The notes: a model not told the origin generated them from the letters alone. Numbered from the stretch's first letter, positions 24,280-38,371 are shown. The stretch is 64,000 nt of DNA from Artocarpus heterophyllus (GCA_025403435.1 CM046330.1:13352239-13416238), one strand, 5' to 3'. Numbers and translations: made by a program.

Positions 24280-24560
24280 AAAACTAATTGTATAAATATT
24301 AAGTTTTGAAAATATTTGTAGTAAATAGTCTATTTATGGTGTAAATAATTTAATTTATTCATCCTAATGTAAATGATTTTTATTTACACAATAAATAGAT
24401 TTAAGGTGCAAATGACTTATTTGCTTCATTGTTTACAATGTAAATCTTATTTACACAGTAAATAAACTATTTACATCATAAATCTACTATTTAGTTTAAA
24501 TATTTTTCAAAACTTGCTATTTACTTTAAAAAGTTTCAAAAACCTGCTATTTCTCTCAAT
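24280..24560. repeat. Foldback MITE-like element (ATTTACA family), copy 2
   Basis: Left end has GAAAATATTTGTAGTAAATAG and the right end its inverted equivalent; the centre is rich in TTTACAC/GTGTAAAT words. Same family as 3777-4076 and 50655-50910. Confidence 0.5.
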
Positions 24561-25313
24561 TTTTTTTTTTTTTTTTGGACTGAGCTTGGTTAGAATTTGT
24601 AATAATGATACTTTTTATCCAGCCTTATAACCTGATAACTATTGATTGTTTGAGAACTCCGTTTCAACACAAAAATTTCAACTGCTACAGTATAAAACTC
24701 TCACTTGCTATAGTAAAAAGCAAAAGTTTGCTATAATATAAAGATCACACATACTACAATTTTTAAGTTCTAACAATGTTTTCAAATACAATCTATAATA
24801 GTTCTTTGCACGATTTTTTTTACTTCAATTTCTCATACGGATAAATTTAATAAGTCCAAATTATTTGATTCACCTTTTAAAGTTGAAAAAAATGAAAACA
24901 ACCACGATAACTATTACATTTCTTTACAAATTTTATCAAGATCGAATCCATTTCCCAATAACTATGATTTCAATAACATATAAGGCGTTTGCGAGCCAAG
25001 TGGGTACAAAATGTAGTTCAAAAAAATTTTTAATTTAAATTATGTGAGAAATAAAATACTATATAGTTAGAATTTTGAAATGTGGTTCCAATTTTGTTCC
25101 CAAATATTCTACCAGGTTTGCTTGAACAAAATGCTCAAGTGGACTAAACATGCAACGAGTTCTCAAATGGACACTCAAATAGGTACACAAATAATCGAAC
25201 GCACACATGCCTTTTCAAAAAAGAAAGAAAGAAAGAAAAATCGATGGAAATCTGATGCATTAAAAAATAGAGACACCAAGACCACACAAAATACCACAAA
25301 GAAACAACTCTAA

Positions 25314-26344
25314 GGGCCTATTTGTTTGGCATATTAAGCTAACTCTTTGAACTCTGAGTCTAAAGAATCTTTTGGATAGATATTTGCTTCCCTCAAAATT
25401 CGAATCAAATAAATCCTTTGAATCCAAGTTTTATGGTCTGATTGGTGTGAGTGAAAAGTGGAGGGAAAGAAAATATTAGAAAGATTTTCGGATGGAAATT
25501 GATATGACGAGGTGTTTGGTAGAAAAAAATTAGAATGGAAAAAAAATGAGTGGAAAAAATAGCGTGTGGATCCTCCCAAAATTGATCTCTCTAAATATAG
25601 ATGGATTTTATGAGGGAAAAGTTTGACAACCATGCAAAGAAAGTGAAGTTACTAATTTGTTCTTCTTTTCCATCAAAATTTCAACAAAAAATTTGGGCAC
25701 TAAATTAGGGAAATAGCTAAATAATATTTGGACAAAATGGTAATTGTATTAATAGTAGTTTTTTTATTCCTTTGGTTTTTTTTACAATACCAAACAAGAG
25801 AAGATGAAACAATTTTCTTTCTACTTTCACATACCAAACATGTAAAGGGAAAATCAAAATTTTTCATTTCCCTATAGTTTTTTTTTCCTTCATAGTTTTC
25901 TCTTCCCTCCTATTTTCTTTCTTTCTTACCAAACGGTGCATTAGAGTTCTACTCCCCTTTAAACTTTTTGGACTCAGATCAGTTTGTTATAGTAAAATCT
26001 CATATTCTCTCTCCTATATTTGTAGAAAAAAATCATAACTTTTTCATTTAATATCCAATTTAGACGATTCTTGTTTCATTACATTCCTAATAAACAAAGG
26101 AATAAATCAAGATCTATGTTGCATATTTTTTAATATCATCGACATATAGATTTTGTTAGATTTGTTAATTAATCAAAAACTTTTTCCACTATCTATCTAA
26201 AAACAAATTTCAATTTTATTCTATATTCAGATTAACACTTTAAATGTACATCAAAACAATAATTTGAATAGCAATTTAAATCACACAACTCAAATCAAAA
26301 TAATCCAAATCAATACAATTCGAAGCCATTTACCAAACGGACAC
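25314..26344. mobile_element. Harbinger/Tourist-like MITE, copy 1, interrupted by another MITE
   Basis: Flanked by TAA on both sides (25311-25313, 26345-26347). Termini GGGCCTATTTGTTTGG and CCAAACGGACAC are imperfect inverted repeats. Removing the nested 510 bp leaves ~521 bp, close to the 523-bp copy at 40285-40807, to which both halves align. No transposase. Confidence 0.8.
25434..25940. mobile_element. Second Harbinger-like MITE nested in the first (507 bp)
   Basis: Flanked by TTA at 25431-25433 and 25941-25943. Left end TGGTCTGATTGGTGTGAG and right end ACCAAACGGTGCA are weak inverted repeats, followed inward by GGAGGGAA on the left and its complement TTCCCTCC on the right. The uninterrupted sequence at 40285-40807 shows the empty site. 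Confidence 0.75.
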
Positions 26345-26536
26345 TAATGGATTGAAAACAAACACAAATTAAACTAGGAAACAAGGGCAAAGCACCATCG
26401 AATCATGCATAGAAACTACCAATAATACAAACTTCAACAAATAGAAAAGCAACCAAAAAAAAATTCTCAAGCATCGCAAATAAGACTTCTGACAATGAGA
26501 TAGTTAGTGAAAGAGCTACTAAAAAAATCTTAGACG

Positions 26537-28516
26537 TGTATGCCCTAAGGAGTAAAAATGAAAAATATTTTTGGAGACATTTTTATTAATAAAGAATTTA
26601 TTTATTATTTATATACCAAATCTTGTCCTCTGTACGTTCATATTTATTGAATGTATGTTAAGCAAATAATAGTCAGAGACTGTCGGTCTAAACCTTTAAG
26701 AATTGGGCATATGATGGACAGATTATGCGAAATACACGATTCTTAAGGTGATGGTCTAAATCATAAGATCCACAATCAAGGGAATAAAGTCGGACACTTT
26801 ATTCATGTAAATATTGTTATGTTGTCTATATCCCTATTAGGAGATGATCTGTCTTGGCTATCGGAGGTGGACTTCATGAATGAAAACATTGGCATATTGT
26901 CATAGATGACGATGTGTTAGATCGGGACGCAAAGTGAATTAATTTATATTAATAATTCTGTCTTGGCAAATCGATTCACTTTAGACAATCATTTATATTG
27001 TATCTTAATCCTGAAATGAATAGTGGGCCCATTGTATTGGCTTGTGCCTTTTGATGTACCAAAGGGTGACACCCACACTTTAATAGTGATATGCATGATG
27101 GTACGTTAGAGGCGTGACTCTTGATAGTGTAGACCTGCTATTCATAGATATGGAATCCATAGCTCCTCTTTAGGAGTAGTGATATCCTCTTATATGCATT
27201 ATCTTGTAATTGGAAAACTAGAGCTTTTCAACCATTTGGATATATAGGTGTAACCAAATGGTATACTGTCTTTGGATAGTAAGTTTTTCGATGGTGAGAT
27301 AATGAAATGTAAGATAAAAATAATCGAGAAGGTAAGACAAAACTTATCCTTAAGCCAATTATGGATGATCATATGGGGATACGATACACAATGATATGTC
27401 ATGGAGACTTAGCTATACGGGCTTCGTAATTCTATATAGTTCTAGAGTGCAACTCCAAGCTTTGAGTGGAGTAGCGTTGGAGTTGATAATTATGAAATGT
27501 ATATCTAGGATATTGGATTTTTATAATTATCGGGAGCTTGAACTATATAGGTCTATTTGGTCCCCTTTGCTAGCTCACAAAATCCTGTAACGATACGGCG
27601 TGTTTTTTCAATAGTTGGTGACTTATATCAAATTTATCAAATTGGCTAAAATTTGAAAGAATCAAATAATTCATGTCTGTTTATTGGTTAAATTAATTTT
27701 GTGACAAAATTGATTTAAGATAAATTTGTTAAATTATCGGGATCAGATAATTCATGTATGTTTATTGGTTGGATTAATTTCGAATTAATTCAAGATAAAC
27801 TTGTTGAATTATTAGGAATTCATTTATTTTCCTAGAGATTATCTAGATAAAGTTGTTTTAATTAGATAACTTTTCTATTGGGTTATTTGAATTAAAACTG
27901 AGACTTTATCCTATAAAATCTCGGGTGAAAAATAAAAGATTCGCTGAAATTTTTTATCGGCAGTTCGGCCTGCCGATGGGGCAAGTTCGGCATGCCGATC
28001 GCGCCATAAAAGGATCACGTGTTTTCACGTGGATTTCATCAAATATTGATCCGAATTTGATTCTAATTCAAATTTTGAAACATTATCTGATAAGGACCGA
28101 CTCCTGGACCCAATCTCTATAAAAAGGGAGTGAGTCTCATTATTATTGAGATCAATTGAGAGATTTAGAATGAAACTCTGATAGTGAGATTCTGAAACTC
28201 CATGAGAGCTCTTGTTCACAAATCACGAACACTAGCTTTAGGTTCTCTCAATTGGTTGGAAGGAGAGTCACTTGGGGGAAGAGCTGTATGTGTGAACCCA
28301 CACTTGCTCCAATCGTGGATAGAGAATAGCAAAGAAGGCCAGTTGGTTGAGGTCCTTTTGAAATGTTACTTCTCTATACTGATTGAGGAAGCTTTTTGAC
28401 ATTTACAAGGTTAGTAAGATCTGGTTAATTTATGCACATAGCGTGTCAAACTTGTGTTTTAAAAAATACTCTGATATAAAAATTTTTAAATTCCACTGCA
28501 TAATATTTTTTCAACA
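26537..28516 (+). mobile_element. Non-coding LTR-like block (possible solo LTR)
   Basis: Starts TGTATGCCCTAAGG; contains a TATA box TATAAAAA at 28118-28125 followed by a few hundred bases resembling a transcribed leader, and ends near TTCAACA. No gag-pol coding and no clear target duplication, so the boundaries and the LTR call are tentative. Confidence 0.35.
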
Positions 28517-31363
28517 AAAAATAGCAGTTGAAATACCACCAAAATTTGACACATAAGCCCTACATACCACCACTGTCGTTGTGGAAGAATATACCGCCAC
28601 ATCCATAAGAATCCTACTATTGTGTAGATCAAACCCTACCAATACCAATGCTCCAAACTGGCTACACCAACCTCTCTCCTACCTTCGATACGCCTTAACA
28701 TGAACCTCAATCCCCTTGCTCCCTCCACCAAAAATTTCATTGTCCGACAAGTTTGGAAACCAAATTAGCCGAGAGTACGACGACACACCCAAAGACGATT
28801 TCCTAATCCTAGTCATCCCACTTCCTTAAGACTTCTCTCTTTCCCCTCTCTCCTTTTTTTTCCTTTTTTCAGTAAACTGCATTCTGCATCCAAACTATTC
28901 ATTTTTTGCATAATATACTCGAGGTTTCAATCCTGGCAAAAGTTCCATAAATTTTGAAATTATTGATGATAAGGTCCAATAGCTAACAAGTATAGAAAAG
29001 AATGAATAATTTTAGTTAGATTTCTTAAAGAAAAAAGTTTTTGAAGCTCAACACATAATAAAAGTAAATAGTTCAGAGTGCAACAATACAATTTATTCTT
29101 TTTTTCTCTCTCTAAGGTTGGTATTGCCCTGCATATTAAATTTACATTATTTGACTAACTGCAACAAAAATAGAGTAATTATGTATAACTTTTATAAAAA
29201 CGTAAGTTGTCATGCAAGAATTATGCGTATGTGCCTTTGTTTTTACTTTTAACTTTGAAAATTAGTATTGATCTTCATTTGAATTTTATCCCAAGTTCAT
29301 ACCATTGATACGCGATTTATGTTTTCCACTGTGGACATCCTGTTGGCCGGAACTGTTACCCCACATGGACCTGCACCACAATAAAGAAAGGAAAGCTACG
29401 GAGTGGGGGCACCAAGGAGGTGCTCCCCAATGGAACTTTGATTGTTAAGTCAGCCATGGATCTTAGGAAAAACACAAGCACTCTGAATGTGTGTGTGTTT
29501 GGGCGAGCTTTAATGAAGCTCTATTAATGGTGGTTCAATAATGATGAGAGAAAATAAGAAAAGTTTGAGAGAAGGACGGATTGGAATAAACGCTCCAGAT
29601 GTGGAACCAAAAGGGTGTTTGGGAAATTGTGGTCCGGATCATTTTTTCAGTTATAAATAATGTAAAGTTCTCACATGTTATAGAAACAATAAAAAAAATC
29701 GTTATTGTGTAAAGCTCTCATATACTATAGTAAAAGTAGTTCTAACTATCCAACCAAACACCTTACTAGACAATGAGGAAAAAAGGAAAAACCTTATTTC
29801 ATACTCATGGGTTAAAATCTCACTACTTGTAAAATTGTAAGCATCAGCTTAATATATAGTGTATTTTTTGAGCTGGGACCTACAAGTTTATTAATAGCGA
29901 AATTATAATTTCATGTGGTTAGATAAGATTGCTCAAAAAAAAAAAAGGTGGTCCCTCTCTCCCACTTACTCGTAAGCTTGTCTTCCTCTCTTGCGTCACA
30001 GCACAGTCCAATACGATCGTACAGAGAAAGCGATAGCCCTGCACGGGTGTCTCTTGCGAGCCCACACAACAATGTTGTAGTCACTTGGTAACGAGGCCAT
30101 CCTATGCAGTGGCTTTCAGTGCGTCCATTTGGTTTCACCTCAGTATTGTTTTAGGCTGGCCAACACATACCACGGTTTTAGTTTGTAATTTCTTATTATG
30201 TCCTGCCAAAATGAAGTTATGGACTCGTAAACATAACCTACTACAAAATTCTAGTTAGATGTATTTAGTTTTATAATTTTTCAATACATGTACATTATTA
30301 AATGATTTTTATTCCCCAATTTCCTACAACCCCACTAAAAATTGGAAAAAAAAAACAAAAAAAAACAGAATGAAGCTAGATCATGAGGACCAGAGGAAGG
30401 GAAAAAGTGGAATGCAATATTAATGTTATATTTAACTCAAAATTAAAAATGATGTATATGATATGTTATTTTCGTTATGTTGTAATGTATAATGCTGTTT
30501 TAAATAATATATTTGTGTTAATCATAATTATTAAAAAATATCCAAAATACTTTATGTATTTTGTCTTAATACTATTTTTACCCTTCTTATTATGCAAATG
30601 TCCAAAACATTGTTGCATTTATAAAATCGTCATCAAATATTCAAATTCTTAAAAATATATAAATACAAAACATTTCCTCTTCCCTTTTTCAATTCAAGAT
30701 TCCAGGGATCTGCTGGCGAATGCATATGCCACCTCAATTTAAGAAATATCACTTTTGTAGTATTGTTTTACAATTTTACTATTTCGATAAAAAAATCTGA
30801 AACATATCACTCTCAATGTATACAAAGACACTGTCGTTTTCAAATATTTTATGTTAGAATTAGGTAAATAGGTATTGTCTAAACATATTTGGTCTTTTTA
30901 ACTAAAAAAAAAGGGTGTAGATCAAGAGAGAAAAAAAAAATAGTAGAACAATAACAACAGTAAAAAAAATAATACTCCACCTCATTTATTCTGCACGTGC
31001 CAGTGCCACCTAACAGATTGGGCTTCATTTGAACAATACAAATCCACTTTTGGGCTTTGACAGTTCACGCATCATTTCTCGACAGAGTCATATTGTTGCT
31101 GAAGTCTTTACTAGGGTCAATCTAAGGAATACTATGTTGTGACATTGTTTTTCAACCTTATTACGTCTATATAAAACTTTAAAACATATTATTTTTAAAA
31201 AGCGTAAAAACAGAATTGATTAAAAGTATTTTGGTTTAGGCTTAAACAAACTAGTTTATTTGAGGGTATCTTAATTTTTTTGGATAGGAGAAATGGTAAA
31301 AATAAAAAAAAAATAGTACAACACAATAGTAATACTAAAGAAGTAGTACACTTACTAACGTCA

Positions 31364-31397
<34 letters not shown>

Positions 31398-33444
31398 TAA
31401 AATAAAAAAATTGAAAAGGCGTTCTCGCCCACACTCAACGTCCTATTTGAGAAAACAAAACTGTAAGATACTTTGCTAGGTGCAAGAAAATATTCATATT
31501 GTAATTGAACTATATCAACTTTTTGGCGTCATCTATGGCGCGAACCCTATTGTTATGGTTTTGTTTCCGATCGTTTATTCTCGTCAAAATTATTTTTTTT
31601 TAGACATAATAGTTGAAGATAAATACATATCAATAGGTTATGTTTTCCATACCTACTGTATAAATACCCCAACTTTTTATCAAAATTCCATACATTTTAT
31701 ATTATTTAACAATGATATGATTTGGCAACAAAATTGATTGAAAAATACTTGAGGCACCAACTATTATGACAAAATAAAAATGTAATAACCTTGCTCCTTT
31801 AGATTTTATTATTATTATTATTATTTTGGTGCGCTTAGATTTTGTTGTTATTCGTTTTGGTTGTAAGCAATGATATTATGACTTATGAATACTTAAAACT
31901 TTGATATTTGACAAATCAGTTTTGATTAAAATTTTTTAATTGTTATAAAATAAAATTTTTTAATTGTTATAAAATAAAATTTTTATATATTTTAATAATA
32001 TAAAACTCTTTTATAATACAATTTTTAGTTTAAAAGTTTTCATTATACTTTCTAACACTCTTTTAAAACTGTAATTTAAAAAGGGCAAATAAAAAAGGGG
32101 AAGTAATCTATCCTTTAAAAATATACATACATATATATATATATATGTGTGCGTGTGTGTGAGAAGTAAGCTCTTAGGTGGCACCGCCACCTAAAAGACA
32201 TAAAGACAAAAAAATGAAGTAGGCTCTTATGTGGCTCTGACATCGCAGAGAGGTTACCATTCCGAACCATCCATTGCTTTTCTGACTTACGAAATTCTAT
32301 CAAATCAGGCCGCCGAAGAAACATAAACATTTTTCGGCCAATAAATAAATAAAACATAGGCGCTCCATCTCAGTTTAAAAGGTTAAAACTTGACTATTTA
32401 TCACTTAAATAATAGAGTATTTAGCAACAAATAATTCAAATATTTTTTTTACTATAAATAATATAAAATTTTTACATATCATAATAAAAATATAAAAATT
32501 ATTATAATATAAAATTTTTACATGTTATAATAAAATAATTTTAATTACTTACCCAACACCATATAAAAGTCTCTATCAATCATCATACATCTACAGAAAA
32601 AAAAAAAAAATTTGTATCATCAACTGGTACAAAGGTTTAACAATATACCCTGCAGATAGAGAAGAAAGATAAGGGGAAAATCTGTTTTTAGTTTTGTTCT
32701 TTTTTGCTTTTACCAACGGTTTGCATTTTGACACGCTTAAAATCCTACAACTTTTTAGAAAAGCTGTTAATCACTACTCAAGTCCAATCAAACAAAATAA
32801 GTGCATTCTTTTCCTCCTCATTTTCCACCCAACCAAACCCACCGTGAATGTCCTCAATAGTAATGCCAAGGTCCTTGGCCTCTTTCATGCCAATTGACTT
32901 CACCAGAAGAAGAAGATCATGAAAAAGTCTTTCATGCCATAATCGTTTATTTAGCAGAATTGATTTCACAGAGCAAGAAGAAAGTGTAGTTAACTCAAAT
33001 ACTCTTTACCATTATTTTAACCAAAAACAACCCAAGCAAGCTTGCCAAGGAATTAAAGCAGCTGGCAGAAGGAGTAAACCGAGTCTTTCTGGTTCACATA
33101 ATTTGCATGGTCTTCACATCACTAGCAAATAAAATTACACAACCACCAAACAAATACAAACCGTTCCCTACTCTTTTTCTTTTAAGTCTCTAAAATCTCG
33201 TCGATGTACATTACCCTTCGGCGGCCATCCCAGCCACTCCGAAATCTGACTAGAAAATCATCAGTTCTTCCCTGAGATAACTAACTCGCAAAATAAGAAA
33301 AGAAAAATTAGAAAATCAGTTTTTGTAGACACCAGAGTCTGTCGAGTTATATTTGTTCCCCTGCTCATTGTTAGCAGTAATTTTGGGCTTGAAATATGCC
33401 AAAACTACACAATTAAAGAGACGGTGAAAATACCGGTCCCTCAA
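28517..33444. other. Gene-poor region upstream of the GBF 3' end
   Basis: Contains the hAT-like MITE 29613-29762, a repeat copy with poly-A tail (29805-29946), an ATA microsatellite near 31364-31395, a short TA/GT microsatellite near 32135-32160, and from about 32700 the likely 3' UTR of the bZIP gene. No coding gene recognised. Confidence 0.5.
29613..29762. mobile_element. hAT-like MITE
   Basis: Ends GGGTGTTTGG and CCAAACACC are inverted repeats; interior has AAAGTTCTCACATGTTATAG and an inverted-like AAAGCTCTCATATACTATAG. Same family as 44555-44692. Confidence 0.6.
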
Positions 33445-36426
33445 TCAGCCAGCGGCAACAGCATCTGCCCGCGGACTTGTATCAAGGAGTTGATGCAGCT
33501 TGGCTCCTGAGTTCGAGTTTTTCTCGTACATGTCATTCTCTTCCTCAGCAGTCCTATCAATGGAACCGGAATTGTTAACTCTGGACAGTAGGTTCTCAGT
33601 GCTGATAGGTTTATCGACGTTGCTCAGTACAATCTTTTCTGTATGTCCTAATTGTGTATTTTTCAGCTTATCCTGTACGTCAACAAAATTGCATTTAGGA
33701 GAATGTAGAGAGGAGTCGTGAAACTCAAATAAGGTGTATTAATTTCAAAAAAGTAACCAGCAGGTATACCATTAATGTAGCATTCTCTAGCCTCAGCTTT
33801 TCTGAGTTTTCTGTTAGACAATTCAATTCAGATTTAAGAGCCATGTTCTCAGCAGTCAAGGACTCAACCTTGCGACCAAGTTCCTCAGTCTCAGCCTGAA
33901 CAACCACAATGAAAAGCCGCATCAAATCTCAAAAATAACAAACACATAATACAACCAAAGATTTTCAAGTTGATGAAAAAGAATTCAAGTTATTAAATTA
34001 ACTAGACACTTATCATATTCTTATTCTTGCATACCTGCTTCCTCAACCTTGACCTCCTAGCAGATTCTCGGTTGGACTGTTTTCTTCTCTCTCGCTTCAG
34101 CTCCCGTTCGTTCTGAAAAATATGATCAACCATCAAACTTTACACTTATTGATCCCTCCATAGGAAAGACCAGAAGCCAAAAGAATAAATGAACATTAAG
34201 TAGAATTTGCAGAACATGCCTGTAGCCAGGAGTCAGATGGCAATACAGTACAAGTTTGGTTGACAGTAGCCGCAGGACTAGTCTTAGCGCTCAGGTTAGA
34301 AGGGTTCCTCAGTTCCAATGCAGTCATCATGCCAGGAGAAACTACAGACCCAACCAACTTTCCCGGGACACCAACAGGGGGAACTGATGCACCCAGCGTC
34401 TTATCTGAGACAGCACTCATCTCCTTAGCAGAGACTGGATTCGCCTGCTTCTCAGCCTTCTCATCTACAGCTGTTGTGACATTAGAAAGACTCGGAGATT
34501 AGATATCAACAACTCAAATATAGCATTCGTTCGCTGGTATATCCAAGGGCCAAAACGTGTACATTCATGTGGCAGTAGCTGGCACACCACAGTACAAAAA
34601 GGCTCTAGAACAAGATCAAATGAACTAGTGTAGGGCCTAAGAATCCTTCTAAGTTCACTAACTTCAGAACCTCGAGAATTTTAACTTAACCACAAGGTGA
34701 CCCTCTATGTTACTCCCAAAAATGTTAACTGATTAGAACAGAATCGTACCAGTGGTTGGTGTCCCCTCTCGACTTCTTTTTCTTCTGCTTTGATTGGCCT
34801 GAATATAGGAAGCACAAAAAAGACAACTAAATTTAAAAATCAATCGACCAACAGAACGTGTATGGTTCTCAATCAAACGACAGAACCAGTATAGTAAAAA
34901 GATGAGGATAAAACCCAAAGACTTCCTCACCCCAACACTATTCCCATCACTTCCGTCACTTGAACCTTCAGTCTCCGTACTGTAGAAAAATTGTTATTCA
35001 AATTAGCCGGGAAAAAAAATAGTACTACTACAAAGGCCCACCAGAAAACATAAAAGATTATAAATACAAGAGGAGGTATAATTAGAAAAGAAAGGAAAAT
35101 GATTTCACAAACCTCGGTGACACCCTCTGTTCGGTACCATTGCCTATGGACATGGCAAGTCCCTCAAACCCTTTCAACTTTTTCACCAACTCCTTCTCTG
35201 TGGTACCAGATGACTTTGTAGGTGTTTCCACGCTCAAAGGAGTCACAGCCTGGGTTGCACCAGGAGAATATCCTTATTATTTGATAGATTCATTAAAAAC
35301 AACTGACATGATAAAACCAAAAGATGAAAAACTTACTGCAGGTGACGATTGAATTCCTTGACCATGTGATCCCTAAATTCAAAGGGAAAAATCCTTTAGC
35401 ATGAGAGAATACTTCACGTTGTAATAGTTTAAAATTTTATTACAGTAGACAGAAACAAGGCAAAAAAAGAATGGGGGAGAACCACCTTTGGGGAAGGAAA
35501 TGGCGACTATATCTACATAAAGAAATCCAACGATGGAACCCCAACTTGGTGTTATAAAGAAATATCAGATGCACACCAAGTAAAAGTTCACTAAAACTTG
35601 GCAAGTTTCAAATACACATCAAGTACCAACAAAAAACAAGCAGAATCACCGATCAAACATAGCGCGAATAAACACTTACAAGAGGGACCCCAGGATGTGC
35701 ATAAACACTTCCATGTGAATAGATTGCAGCATAAGGCGCTCCATAAGGGGGCATCATTGGCTGCAAGGATTAATTACATGAGTCAGCTGAGTATCTTGCT
35801 TCACAATATTACTTACGTTATACCTCGGCACAAGATGGATGATGATAAGAACGCAAAATTCAAAGTTCCAAACAGAAAATTTAGATTTGCTTTGATGCTT
35901 TGAGAAATACCTGTGGTGGACCCCACATATAAGGATGAGGCGCATGGCCAGAAGCTACAGCTGAGTTATAGTATGGCGGGAGAGCAACTCTGGGGCCATA
36001 ATATGCCTGGATATGTAGAAGAAATAGTTGAATGAATTGACACGACATAAGCATATGAAAGATTGTCAATCAATAAGCAAGATATGAAAGGTAGATAGAT
36101 AACCTGCAAAGCTGCCCAATCAGGATAGACATGAATATTGGCTTGATTAGCGTGATTTGTCTGATCCTGTCAAGACAAAAAGAGATATAAATACCTAGAC
36201 ATCAAATTGCTTAAACAACTATAAGTCTATAACCCAGAAAAAGATGAATTAAAAAAGAGACGACTATCATAAAAAACTTCATCTTCCAGAGGATTTGCTA
36301 CATTACAACTGATAACAAACAACGCTCTCTTCAAACTTCTTTCAAAGGTTAAACTCAGATTACCGGTGTTGAAGGTGGAGATGTCTTTTCAGATTTAGCA
36401 GACTTTCCCTCTTCCTCATTTGCCAT
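33445..36426 (-). CDS. G-box-binding bZIP transcription factor, GBF3/CPRF1-like (12 coding exons, 418 aa)
   Basis: Group-G bZIP that dimerises and binds CACGTG in the nucleus; relatives act in light and ABA/stress-responsive transcription. Minus-strand exons: 36426-36364, 36166-36104, 36006-35911, 35760-35680, 35372-35337, 35249-35113, 34979-34931, 34798-34750, 34470-34220, 34112-34035, 33895-33770, 33672-33445; they join to 418 aa. Domains: Pro-rich GBF N-terminus with YPDWAALQAYYGPR and PYGAPYAAIYSHG (residues ~1-100); an acidic/Ser region with SSDGSDGNS; RKRSREGTP; basic region NERELKRERRKQSNRESARR (from 276) with the N-x7-R signature; leucine zipper from ~302; C-terminal KLHQLLD...AVAAG typical of this clade. 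The intron after exon 9 has a GC donor (34219-34218). A probable 5'-UTR intron spans 36533-38371. Confidence 0.95.
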
Positions 36427-38371
36427 AGTATGGTACCAACCAAGTTTTTCAAATTATTCACTGAGATATTGGTGCTTCCTTTATGGCGAAATTACGATGT
36501 CAAACTAATATTTCGAAGCTCAAAGTACCACCCTGCGATAAATAGAACATGTATAAATTGTTGAGTTGACAAAAAATATATATATATATATATATAAGCC
36601 ACTTAGGCAGCTAAAGCAACAAAACCTCCAGGAAATGGAATCCAAAAATCTACATTGTACTAATTTGTTGGCCAATCCTTCCATCTATGTTAAAATTTTG
36701 TTCTATAATGGCCAACATATCAAGGACACGCACCCCTATGTATAAGCAAGACGTTTCAGCAAATCCAACATGCAAATGAGGTTATAATAGATAAGTGTTA
36801 CAAATGAAGGCAAAAGCCACAGAATTCGACCTAACCCGTTAACTTTCTTAAATGGATTATCCAGTGTTTCTACTGTAAACAGATGTGTTATTCTTTCTGG
36901 TTTGGGGCAAACAGATTTTGCAAGAGACCCATGAAGTCCACTTAAGCTGTAAAGTCTGATCCTATGTTACAATAAACTCTCAACTGGATTTTTCAACACA
37001 TTTTGAGGTTTATGATCAATACCCAGTTTCCGGAAACAATAACACAGGTTTCTCTCTAGATGGGTACCGCTATATTGATGCTGATTGGCTTAAAGCAAAA
37101 GCCTGTTTGATCCTTGCTATAAAACTGTATTTAAGATAAATCTTGGTACCAAAAAATTACGATTAACAAAAAAAATCCCTGATTGATTTTACATAAACAA
37201 TAAAATCGCTTGACATCAACCCAAAACATCATCAAGTGAAAGGAAAAGGTTGACTTATGAAGCATGCAACACATATTTACATTAACCTATTTCTGTAAAT
37301 ATATAAAAAAAAAAAAAGAAAAGCGTATTAACCTTTGCTTTTTTTTTTTTTTTTTGGAAGAACACCTTGGATCTTTTTTTTTTCTTTTAAAGCTTTGTTG
37401 TTGTCGTTAACGTTATTGTTGTTAACTTTGTTATTATTGTTTTTGCTCGAATTATTCAGATAAAAAATAAATATATGGATAACCATTAAAAAAATGAATA
37501 TATAAGAATAAACAAGAAAATTCATAGACCGGTTCATAGACAGTAAGTTCATGGTCATTAAAGTCTTTCCCCCATCCAACTCGATGAGAAACAAGGCTTT
37601 AGCCCGTAGTGGAAGTTTTTATCTCAGCAGATAATCTGAAACTAAATGACAAAAAACACCCCCGAAATCAAACTTTGTACAGACATGGACCGTTTTGTTT
37701 AATTCTTTTTCATTTTCTTCTCCCATCGCAAAGATGAAGGAAACAAAGTTTTAAGCACGATCTACTCTGATTATCTCTGATTTGTTGACGGATAATTTCA
37801 AGCCACTAAATTATTTCTTTTTTTTCTTTTAAATTCTCTATTTTTCTTCTCTTCCACCGTTTTTAGATGTTGAATTGTTTGATTGAAGAAAAAGCGGCAT
37901 ATACCATACACTAAGGAAATTAAACCAGTCGAATCAGCAAAAGAAAGCAAAATTTTTTCATCAGAAACCGCGATAAATCTCAAAGGTCTACATAATTTTC
38001 AACTGTAATCCTCTGTGTTGTATTCAGCAAAAAATTGAAAAGGAAAAATTAAAAAAAAAAACACTGTTTTCTTCCATGGAGAAAGAAAGAAAATTATTTT
38101 ACAAGTAATTAACCGTTTTTCAGCAAATAATTTCCCAATTAGTCAACTTTAAAATTGAAAAAACATCAAATGTCGATAATTTAATTTCACTTTCCCTGCA
38201 TTTTCTCGACGTCGAAAAGGCGGATAAGATAACCGTACCAAACTCTCTCCCGTACTTCTTCTACTTTCTCATCAACCAAACAGAGCAGAAACAGTATTTT
38301 CTCGACCAACGAAACCAAAAAAACAAAAAATAAAAAAACTGAAAGCGCAAAAATCGAAAATTTCAACGTAC
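36427..38371 (-). other. GBF 5' UTR exon piece and long 5'-UTR intron
   Basis: A good acceptor (TTTATCGCAG) places a 5'-UTR exon at 36532-36427, and a donor AAAG|GTACGT ends an upstream exon at 38372, giving a ~1.84-kb leader intron. Includes a TA microsatellite near 36576-36595. Inferred from splice motifs; no coding seen. Confidence 0.5.

Noticed and set aside
29300..29520. GC-richer stretch with GAGTGGGGGCACC-type sequence
   Set aside because: Looks like a fragment of a dispersed repeat, but no termini, reading frame or second copy in the window supports a call.
34196..34502. Plus-strand frame of 80 codons opposite the GBF gene
   Set aside because: Antisense shadow of GBF exon 9, whose identity is certain.
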